10,768 bases of DNA from DASQTB01 sp035642095 (lineage in GTDB: Bacteria; Actinomycetota; UBA4738; CALAEC01). The position numbers were made by a program, and so were the translations under genes. The stretch covers positions 1-10,768 of the forward strand of contig DASQTB010000090.1 in assembly GCA_035642095.1 (NCBI GenBank), given 5' to 3'. This document shows, one piece after another, positions 5,795-10,768 of this stretch. Within the stretch, counting starts at the first letter, position 1; each line of letters opens with the position of its first letter. A model generated the notes under the pieces. That model was given only the letters and a program-made list of their open reading frames with translations. It was not told where the DNA came from and searched no databases.

Positions 5795-6913
5795 GTGGCC
5801 GAAAAGGGGCTGGCTGACGTCGTCGCCGCGGAGACGGCCGTGTCCGACATCGACGGGAAGCTGGGCCGCCTGTGGTACGTCGGCTACGACATCCACGATC
5901 TGGCCCGCTACGCCACCTTCGAGGAGACGGTCTACCTTCTCCATCACCGCCGCCTGCCCGGACGCGATGAGCTGGAGGACCTCATCGCCGGGCTGGTCGA
6001 GGAGCGCGACCTCGATCCCTGGCTCCGGGGCCTGATGCCGACGTTCGGCGAGGCCACCTCGCCGATGTCGATGCTACGGACGGGAGTGTCGGCGGCCTCG
6101 GCCTACGATCCCGACGGGTGGGACCAGTCTCCCGAGGCCAACCTCCGGAAGGCGTTTCGCCTGGTGGCTCGATTCCCGACGATGATCGCCACCTATCACC
6201 GCCAACGGATCGGGGAGGACCCGCTGCCACCGAACGCGACGTTGCCGCATGCGGCCAACTTCCTGTTCATGCTGACCGGCCAGGAGCCGGACGAAGCCTC
6301 CGCCCGGGCATTCGATGTCTGCATGATCCTTCACGCCGACCACACCATGAACGCTTCGACGTTCGTGGCCCGGATCGTGGCTTCGACCCTCTCCGATATG
6401 CACTCCGCCATCACCGCGGCCATCGCTGCGCTCAAGGGACCCCTTCACGGCGGCGCCAACGAGGCGGTGCACGCCATGCTGGAGGACGTCCGGGACGTGG
6501 ATGAGGTCGAGGCGTATGTCAAGGACCGGCTGGCCAGGAAGCAGAAGATCATGGGTTTCGGCCACCGCGTCTACCGGACGGAGGACCCGCGGGCCACACA
6601 CCTTCGCGATCTGTCGGGGGAGCTTGCGCAGCGGTCCGGGGAGACCCGGTGGTACGACATCTCCGAGCGCATAGAGAAGGTCGTCATGGACGAGAAGGGG
6701 CTCTTCCCCAACGTCGACTTCTACGCGGCCAGCGTCTACCACTACCTCGGCATCCCCACCGACCTGATGACGTGTGTGTTCGCCGCGAGCCGGGTGGCGG
6801 GATGGTCCGCCCACGTCCGCGAGCAGCTTGCCGACAACCGTCTGATCCGGCCGGAGTCCGAGTACATCGGCCCCCGGAATCAGACGTACGTGCCGATCGA
6901 GGAGCGGGCGTGA
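5795..6913 (+). CDS. gltA: Citrate synthase (short, about 370-residue type)
   Basis: This 372-residue enzyme condenses oxaloacetate with acetyl-CoA to citrate. Catalytic residues are all visible: His218 in GPLHGGANEAV, His257 in MGFGHRVYRTEDPR, and Asp308 in PNVDFY. The oxaloacetate-binding His183 lies in ILHADHTMNAST, and the C-terminal segment RVAGWSAHVREQ (333-344) is typical. Length matches the short bacterial/archaeal citrate and 2-methylcitrate synthases rather than the longer allosteric E. coli type; methylcitrate synthase activity cannot be excluded, but the TCA neighbours favour citrate. The GTG at 5795 is chosen because the protein then begins AEKGLADVVAAETAVSDIDG, as family members do; a purine-rich GAGGGG (5787-5792) lies unusually close to it. 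The open frame runs far upstream antisense to the kinase, and that extension is not part of the gene. The stop overlaps the start of the CBS gene. Confidence 0.95.
   Translation: MAEKGLADVVAAETAVSDIDGKLGRLWYVGYDIHDLARYATFEETVYLLHHRRLPGRDELEDLIAGLVEERDLDPWLRGLMPTFGEATSPMSMLRTGVSAASAYDPDGWDQSPEANLRKAFRLVARFPTMIATYHRQRIGEDPLPPNATLPHAANFLFMLTGQEPDEASARAFDVCMILHADHTMNASTFVARIVASTLSDMHSAITAAIAALKGPLHGGANEAVHAMLEDVRDVDEVEAYVKDRLARKQKIMGFGHRVYRTEDPRATHLRDLSGELAQRSGETRWYDISERIEKVVMDEKGLFPNVDFYAASVYHYLGIPTDLMTCVFAASRVAGWSAHVREQLADNRLIRPESEYIGPRNQTYVPIEERA
6900..6904 (+). promoter_or_regulatory. Ribosome binding site of the CBS-pair gene
   Basis: AGGAG inside the last codons of citrate synthase lies five bases before the GTG at 6910. 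It supports translation from that GTG rather than from the ATG at 6928. Confidence 0.6.
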
Positions 6914-7371
6914 GGATCTCCGAGGTCATGACCGAGGCCGCGGTCACCGATCGCCCCGACGACACCCTGCGCCAAGCCGCCGCCAAGATGCGGGAGCAGC
7001 AGACCGGATCCCTGCTGGTCCTCGACGGCGAGGAGCTGGTCGGCATCGTCACGGAGCGGGACGTCCTTAAGGCCGTGGCCACCGAGACGCCGCTCGACAC
7101 GCCGATCTCCCAGCTGATGTCGAAGGGCCTGATCACCGTGGAGCCGGGGGCGTCGCTCCGCGAGGCCGCCCGGATCATGTCCGAGCGGTGGATCCGACAC
7201 CTGCCCGTCCTGGAGGGCGGCCGGCTGGTCGGCATCGTGTCCCAGCGAGACCTGGCCGGCGTCCTGGCCGGAGCCCTCAACGAGCCCGAGGACCTGCACC
7301 GGCTGATCGAGGGCAGCGCGCTTCCCCGGGAGCGCCGGTTGAAGCGGATCGAGGCCGGCGACCTCGATTGA
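6910..7371 (+). CDS. Stand-alone CBS-pair protein
   Basis: This is a 153-residue protein made of two CBS motifs and a short tail. CBS1 covers about residues 1-58 (ISEVMTEAAVTDRPDDTLRQAA ... GIVTERDVLKAV), and CBS2 about 64-120 (ISQLMSKGLITVEPGASLREAA ... HLPVLEGGRLVGIVSQRDLAGVL). Residues 121-153 form a charged tail with no fused catalytic domain. CBS pairs commonly bind adenine nucleotides such as AMP, ATP or S-adenosylmethionine and act as energy sensors; the ligand here is unknown. The GTG start overlaps the citrate synthase TGA in GTGA (6910-6913), with AGGAG five bases before it, so translational coupling with citrate synthase is likely. A role in sensing nucleotide state for the TCA enzymes is plausible from position only. 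No membrane segment is present. Confidence 0.9.
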   Translation: MRISEVMTEAAVTDRPDDTLRQAAAKMREQQTGSLLVLDGEELVGIVTERDVLKAVATETPLDTPISQLMSKGLITVEPGASLREAARIMSERWIRHLPVLEGGRLVGIVSQRDLAGVLAGALNEPEDLHRLIEGSALPRERRLKRIEAGDLD

Positions 7372-7372
7372 C

Positions 7373-7789
7373 GTGACCTGGCGACCCCCGGAGGTCGGGA
7401 CCCGGGCAACGTGGACCCGGACCGTCACCGCCGAGGAGATCGAGCTGTACGCCCGGATCACCGGCGACCGGAATCCGCTCCACTTCGACGAGGAATTCGC
7501 CCGAACGACCAGGTTCGGAGGGCTGGTGGCCCAGGGAGGGATCGTCACGGGGCTGTTCAACGCGTTGGTGGCCATGAAGCTCCCCGGATCGGGGAGCGTG
7601 TTCCTCCATCAGGAGTGGAACTATCCCGCCCCGGTCTTCGTCGGCGACACCATCACCGCCGAAGCCGAGGTGACCGATGCCCGAGCGGACAAGCCGATCA
7701 CGACGCTCCGGTGCGTGGCTCGGAACCAGGACGGAGCCGAGGTGCTGACCGGCCGGTGCCTGGTCTACACGATGCAGCCGGAACGCTAG
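7373..7789 (+). CDS. MaoC-like / (R)-specific enoyl-CoA hydratase family protein
   Basis: This is a 138-residue single hot-dog domain protein. The hydratase motif YARITGDRNPLHFDEEFA (26-43) supplies the catalytic Asp32 and His37, followed by RFGGLVAQGGI, which lines the active site. Later segments (LHQEWNYPAPVFVGDTITA) match the usual MaoC core. The family hydrates 2-enoyl-CoA or -ACP to (R)-3-hydroxyacyl thioesters; the substrate here is unknown, and PhaJ-like or FAS-II dehydratase-like roles are both possible. The start is a GTG one base after the TGA of the CBS gene (7369-7371) with no good ribosome site of its own, so it is probably translated by coupling as the third gene of the citrate synthase-CBS-MaoC operon. 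Its TAG shares the CTAG at 7786-7789 with the convergent sulfite oxidase gene. Confidence 0.88.
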   Translation: MTWRPPEVGTRATWTRTVTAEEIELYARITGDRNPLHFDEEFARTTRFGGLVAQGGIVTGLFNALVAMKLPGSGSVFLHQEWNYPAPVFVGDTITAEAEVTDARADKPITTLRCVARNQDGAEVLTGRCLVYTMQPER

Positions 7790-8868
7790 CGGCGGTCGGC
7801 CGAGCCGTCGAGCACCGTCACCGGCACGACCTGGACCAGGTTGTTGCCCATGCCCTGGTAATTCCACGGCTGCTCCAGGGGCTGGGTCTGCCCTTCAGCG
7901 TCGGTGGCCCGGCAGGACAGCATGTGCTCGCCGGGGCGGGCGTCCCACCCGTAGGACCACGCGGCCCAGGCGTGATCTCCGATCGCCGGTTCGACCTCGG
8001 CGTCGTCCCAGGAGCCGTCCACGCCGACCTCGACCCGGACGACCGGCCCGGCGCCGCTCCAGGCCCTGCCCCGCAGCTCGGTCGACCCCGCGTCGACGAA
8101 CCGCCGGCGGGTCAGGAAGTCGGGATATCCGGGCGGGATCATGAGGGCCCGGACCCGGATCCGGGAGACGCCCACGCCGGGGTCTTCCTCGTCCTTCTGG
8201 TAACGGTAGGCCACCGCCTGCTGGTAGCCCTGGAAGGGCGCGGTGACGGCGTCGATCCGCTTCAACCACTTGACGCTGGTCATCCCGTACCATCCGGGGA
8301 CCAGGAGCCGGAGCGGTGCCCCGTGCTGCGGTTCGAGGGGCCGGCCGTTCATCTCGTACGCCAGGACCACCTCCGGTCGGCGGGTTTCGGCCACGGGCAG
8401 ACTGCGCTGATAGTCGTGCTCCACGTCGCCCTGGGTCCCGTGGTCTGCGCCCGTGAAGACGAACTCCTCGGTGTCGGGCCGGACCCCCGCCTCGGCCAGG
8501 ACGTCGCCCAGAGGGGTGCCCGTCCACTCGGCGGTCCCGATCGCCTCGTTGAGCCACGGATTGCTGATCGGACGGGGGAACAGACGGGCCCGACCGTTCC
8601 CCGCGCACTCCATGGTGACGGGCATCGTCCTAGCTGGACGGGCCCGGATCTCCTCGAGGTCGAGGTGGAGGGTCCGCTCGACGTTCCCACCGATCTCCAG
8701 CCGCCAGGAGGACTGATCCACGTCCGGGATGTCGAAGTGAGTGAGCAGGTAGTGGATGCCGGTCGGAGTGACGTCGTAACGGAGCCCCTCCAGAGGCATC
8801 CCCCGGTTGCGGGTGGCCAGCTGGAGCTCCTCCACGGTCAGCGGCCCATCGGTCGTCCCCCCGGCCAC
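7786..8868 (-). CDS. Sulfite oxidase-type molybdopterin oxidoreductase, no haem domain
   Basis: This 360-residue protein belongs to the sulfite oxidase family. The molybdopterin domain (about 20-235) contains Cys88 in VTMECAGNGR, the expected molybdenum ligand, FTGADHGTQG, and the pterin-binding block QHGAPLRLLVPGWYGM...VKW (181-201). The C-terminal Mo-co dimerisation domain (about 240-350) ends with PWNYQGMGNN. No cytochrome b5 domain, Tat signal (no twin-Arg N-terminus) or membrane helix is present, so it looks cytoplasmic with an unknown electron acceptor. The substrate may be sulfite, but family members differ. The GTG at 8868 is preceded at exactly six bases by TAGAAT, a -10-like hexamer, suggesting a leaderless start; a GGAG is 12 bases upstream, which is distant. 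It lies 23 bases downstream of metF on the same strand, so it could also be read from the folD-metF transcript. Confidence 0.88.
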   Translation of the reverse strand: MAGGTTDGPLTVEELQLATRNRGMPLEGLRYDVTPTGIHYLLTHFDIPDVDQSSWRLEIGGNVERTLHLDLEEIRARPARTMPVTMECAGNGRARLFPRPISNPWLNEAIGTAEWTGTPLGDVLAEAGVRPDTEEFVFTGADHGTQGDVEHDYQRSLPVAETRRPEVVLAYEMNGRPLEPQHGAPLRLLVPGWYGMTSVKWLKRIDAVTAPFQGYQQAVAYRYQKDEEDPGVGVSRIRVRALMIPPGYPDFLTRRRFVDAGSTELRGRAWSGAGPVVRVEVGVDGSWDDAEVEPAIGDHAWAAWSYGWDARPGEHMLSCRATDAEGQTQPLEQPWNYQGMGNNLVQVVPVTVLDGSADRR

Positions 8869-8874
8869 GGCCGG

Positions 8875-8880
8875 ATTCTA
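8875..8880 (-). promoter_or_regulatory. Candidate -10 element (TAGAAT) for leaderless sulfite oxidase
   Basis: TAGAAT sits in the 23-base gap between metF and the sulfite oxidase gene, six bases (CCGGCC) before the GTG at 8868. This is the same geometry as TAGGCT before the NAD-type IDH at 379. It suggests this gene has its own promoter and a transcript starting at the initiation codon. Confidence 0.45.
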
Positions 8881-8891
8881 CTCCGGCGTCC

Positions 8892-9797
8892 TCAGCCCGG
8901 ACGGGGCAGGAGCCCGGACCGGTCGATCACCCGTCGGACGGCCTCCTCCCGACCCAGCCCCATGACGTGGACGCCGGCCACGCCGTCGATCTCACGAAGC
9001 CGCTTCACCACCTCGACGGTCAGGGCCACGCCCTCCTCCGCCGGATCGTCCGACCCTTCTAGCCGGGCGATCACGGCGTCGGGCACGATCACCCCGGACA
9101 GGTGGCTCCTCATGAAGCGAGCGGAGGCCGCGGAGCGGGGCGGGGCCACGCCGACCAGGACGAACATCCGCTCGAACAACCCCAGGGGGCGGAGTCGCTC
9201 GGTCCATTCCCCCAGGGCATCGACGTCGTAGACGATCTGGGTCTGGACGAAATCGGCGCCGGCATCGGCCTTCTCCTCGAGCCGCCCGACATCGTACGGG
9301 CGGGCCAGGGGGAGGTCCGCCACACCGACGAAGTACCCGGGGGCGGGGTCGAGCGTCTCCTCGACGGGTGAGGTCCGCTCCTCCCGCAGCCGGACCGCGA
9401 ACCGCACCAGGTCGATCACGGAGAGGTCGTGGACCTCCACGGCTTCGCCCCCGGTGATCCTGTCCCCCGTCAAGCACAGGACGTTCCGGGCCCCGAGGGC
9501 CCACGCGCCGAGGAGATCCCCCGTGATGGCCAGGCGGTTGCGGTCCCGGCAGGCGAGCTGAAGCGTCGGCTCGACCCCCTCCGCGGCGACGAGGGCGCTC
9601 CCCGCCACCGGTGACATGTGGGCCGAGGCCGCCGGGCTGTCCGTGACGTTGGCGGCATCTGCGTAGCCGACCAACGCCCGAGCCTGGGCCCGGACGAGGG
9701 CCGGATCCGCGCTTCGGGGGGGCACCACCTCCGCGGTGACGGCGAACCCGTCCTCGTGCAGGACCCGCTCCAGGCCACTCCCCGCCCGGAGCGTCAT
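8892..9797 (-). CDS. metF: Methylenetetrahydrofolate reductase
   Basis: This 301-residue TIM-barrel flavoenzyme reduces 5,10-methylene-THF to 5-methyl-THF, the methyl donor for methionine synthesis. Catalytic Glu23 lies in VTAEVVPPR, the family's acid residue. DAANVTDSPAASAHMS (47-62), LQLACRDRNRLA (79-90), LCLTGD (107-112) with the Asp near the flavin, and FVQTQIVYD (183-191) on the folate-binding side follow in order. The length matches the bacterial catalytic domain; the eukaryotic regulatory domain is absent. The ATG at 9797 overlaps the folD TGA in ATGA (9794-9797), so translation is probably coupled. The frame stays open much further upstream, but that part is an off-frame shadow of folD. 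The electron donor (NADH or a ferredoxin/MetV-type partner) cannot be read from the sequence; no MetV or Fe-S partner is in view. Confidence 0.93.
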   Translation of the reverse strand: MTLRAGSGLERVLHEDGFAVTAEVVPPRSADPALVRAQARALVGYADAANVTDSPAASAHMSPVAGSALVAAEGVEPTLQLACRDRNRLAITGDLLGAWALGARNVLCLTGDRITGGEAVEVHDLSVIDLVRFAVRLREERTSPVEETLDPAPGYFVGVADLPLARPYDVGRLEEKADAGADFVQTQIVYDVDALGEWTERLRPLGLFERMFVLVGVAPPRSAASARFMRSHLSGVIVPDAVIARLEGSDDPAEEGVALTVEVVKRLREIDGVAGVHVMGLGREEAVRRVIDRSGLLPRPG

Positions 9798-10669
9798 CGC
9801 CGGCCGGCGGTCCGCTCCGCAGCGGTCACCGTGTTGACCAGCAGCATGGCCACGGTGAGCGGCCCCACGCCACCGGGCACCGGGGTGATCCATCCGGCCA
9901 CCTCGCGAACCTGGTCGAAGGCCACGTCCCCGACCAGGCCGTCGGCCGTACGGTTGACCGCCACGTCGATCACCGCCGCCCCCGGCTTCACCATGTCGGC
10001 GGTGATGGTGCCCGGCCGTCCCGCCGCGGCGACCAGGATGTCCGCCCGACGGGTGTGGGCCGGGAGGTCCCGGGTGGCCGTGTGGCACAGCGTCACCGTG
10101 GCGTTCCCTCGGGCCGTCTTCTGAGCCAGCATGATCGACAGCGGCATCCCGACCAGCGCCCCCCGGCCCACCACGACCACCTCGGCACCGCTCGTCTCGA
10201 TACCGCTCCGGACCAGGAGCTCGACGATGCCGAACGGGGTGGCCGGTAGGAACAGCGCCTCGCCCCGAACCAGCCGGCCCACGCTCACCGGGGTCAGAGC
10301 ATCGACGTCCTTCTCGGGCGAGATGGCTTCGTGGACGGCAAGGACGGAGACGTGGTCCGGGAGGGGGAGCTGGACCAGGATCCCGTGAACCGACCGATCC
10401 CGTCCCAGCTCCCGGACCAAGTCGATGAGGCCGTCCTGGGACACGTCGCCGGGGAGCTCGTGACGCTCGGAGTGGATGCCGACCTCCGCGCACGCCTTCT
10501 GCTTCGCCCCGACGTAGATCCGGGACGGCTCGTCATCGCCGACCAGCACCGCGGCCAACCCCGGCGTCACCCCTCGGCCGATGAGCGTTCGCGCGCGGTC
10601 GGCCACCTCGCCCCGGATCTGGGCGGCCATGGCCTTCCCGTCGATCACACGGGCGCTCACGGCCGCCAT
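9794..10669 (-). CDS. folD: FolD: methylene-THF dehydrogenase / methenyl-THF cyclohydrolase
   Basis: This bifunctional enzyme of up to 291 residues interconverts 5,10-methylene-, methenyl- and 10-formyl-THF. Tyr52 and Lys56 in YVGAKQKACAEVGI are the catalytic pair, Gln100 lies in VQLPLP, and PEKDVDALTP (118-127) carries the folate-binding Asp. The Rossmann segment VVVGRGALVGMPLS (165-178) binds the dinucleotide; GRG replaces GRS, as in several actinobacterial enzymes. The C-terminus has GWITPVPGGVGPLTVAMLLVNT. The usual DGFHPxNxGRL appears as DALTPVSVGRL, so Gly, His and Asn positions differ. The ATG at 10669 is annotated, but the GTG at 10660 (protein starting MSARVIDGKAMA, as many FolDs do) is as likely, since TACGAT at 10668-10673 is seven bases before it and neither start has a ribosome site. 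It precedes metF with a 4-base overlap. Confidence 0.93.
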   Translation of the reverse strand: MAAVSARVIDGKAMAAQIRGEVADRARTLIGRGVTPGLAAVLVGDDEPSRIYVGAKQKACAEVGIHSERHELPGDVSQDGLIDLVRELGRDRSVHGILVQLPLPDHVSVLAVHEAISPEKDVDALTPVSVGRLVRGEALFLPATPFGIVELLVRSGIETSGAEVVVVGRGALVGMPLSIMLAQKTARGNATVTLCHTATRDLPAHTRRADILVAAAGRPGTITADMVKPGAAVIDVAVNRTADGLVGDVAFDQVREVAGWITPVPGGVGPLTVAMLLVNTVTAAERTAGRR

Positions 10670-10673
10670 CGTA
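10668..10673 (-). promoter_or_regulatory. Candidate -10 element (TACGAT) for folD
   Basis: TACGAT fits TAnnnT and lies seven bases before the GTG at 10660. If it is real, folD starts leaderless at that GTG and the ATG at 10669 is inside the promoter. It directly abuts the palindrome at 10674-10687. Confidence 0.3.
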
Positions 10674-10687
10674 CCGGCGGCCGCCGG
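10674..10687. repeat. 14-bp perfect palindrome upstream of folD
   Basis: CCGGCGGCCGCCGG is identical to its own reverse complement. It lies in the 23-base gap between the ABC transporter gene and folD. It may form a hairpin after the transporter stop, serve as an operator next to the folD -10 candidate, or be a chance product of high GC. Confidence 0.4.
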
Positions 10688-10692
10688 CCACG

Positions 10693-10768
10693 TCAGATGA
10701 GGATCTGGTCGAGGAAGCGCTTCGTACGTTCGTGCTCGGGATGATCGAAGAATTTGTCGGGAGGAGCT
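10693..10768 (-). CDS. Amino-acid ABC transporter ATP-binding protein, C-terminal end only
   Basis: Only the last 24 codons and the TGA (10693-10695) are inside the window; the gene enters from the right edge. The visible residues end in DKFFDHPEHERTKRFLDQIL plus Ile. This closely matches the C-terminus of polar amino-acid ABC transporter ATPases (GlnQ/HisP type), where a 'FF.nP.hERTk.FL.qiL' ending is characteristic. Walker and signature motifs lie outside the window, so substrate and activity cannot be judged. It is on the same strand as folD and ends 23 bases before it, so folD and metF may belong to a transcript that begins with this transporter, unless the palindrome in the gap terminates it. 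Confidence 0.75.
   Translation of the reverse strand, partial: APPDKFFDHPEHERTKRFLDQILI

Noticed and set aside
6649..6909. Upstream extension of the CBS-pair protein into citrate synthase (240 residues).
   Set aside because: The added part is an Arg-rich shadow of citrate synthase in another frame; the GTG at 6910 has a ribosome site and gives a clean two-CBS protein.
7411..9231. A 606-residue plus-strand open frame.
   Set aside because: It runs off-frame through the MaoC gene and antisense to the sulfite oxidase and metF, with composition typical of a high-GC shadow frame and no recognisable motif.
9798..10493. The MTHFR frame stays open upstream to 10493 on the minus strand (533 residues).
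   Set aside because: The extra 232 residues are a frame-shifted shadow of folD on the same strand; the MTHFR domain starts at ATG 9797, which overlaps the folD stop in the usual ATGA arrangement.

Overview
This is a GC-rich (roughly 70% by eye) bacterial chromosomal window, densely packed with central-metabolism genes. The tight gene spacing, the GTG starts, the Hanks-type kinase with an extracellular Pro/Ser-rich tail and the mix of Shine-Dalgarno and apparently leaderless starts suggest an uncultured or deep-branching actinomycete (Actinomycetota). That placement is inference; Chloroflexota is the main alternative. No tRNA, rRNA, CRISPR array, insertion sequence or phage gene was seen.

Layout. 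(A) Positions 1-330: the end of a small basic Rho_N-like 'plasmid stabilization' protein. (B) 379-6913: a TCA-cycle cluster. It holds a NAD-type isocitrate dehydrogenase (+), a 51-residue Cys-tailed small protein (-), malate dehydrogenase (-), an unrecognised 120-residue protein (+), a second isocitrate dehydrogenase with an NADP-type coenzyme signature (-), a transmembrane Ser/Thr protein kinase directly upstream of it (-), and a divergently transcribed citrate synthase (+). (C) 6910-7789: a stand-alone CBS-pair protein whose start overlaps the citrate synthase stop, then a MaoC/R-hydratase-fold protein one base later. (D) 7786-10768, all on the minus strand: the last 24 residues of an amino-acid ABC transporter ATPase, then folD, metF and a haem-less sulfite oxidase-type molybdoenzyme.

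How the genes fit together. MDH, citrate synthase and the two isocitrate dehydrogenases cover malate to 2-oxoglutarate except aconitase, which is absent here. The two dehydrogenases appear to differ in coenzyme choice, so the cluster could feed electrons to both NADH and NADPH pools. The kinase and the CBS protein are positioned as possible regulators, which is unproven. FolD and MetF are consecutive steps of tetrahydrofolate one-carbon metabolism and have an ATGA overlap.

The main cross-cutting signal is in the gene starts. A TAnnnT -10-like hexamer lies 6-8 bases before four start codons (NAD-type IDH, the small Cys protein, the sulfite oxidase, and folD at its alternative GTG), which fits leaderless transcription. 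Similar hexamers lie further upstream of MDH, the second IDH and citrate synthase. Two convergent gene pairs share a CTAG in which both stop codons overlap. I see no clearly new defence or mobile system; the most novel-looking items are the small Cys-tailed protein, the unrecognised 120-residue protein and the kinase-IDH arrangement.
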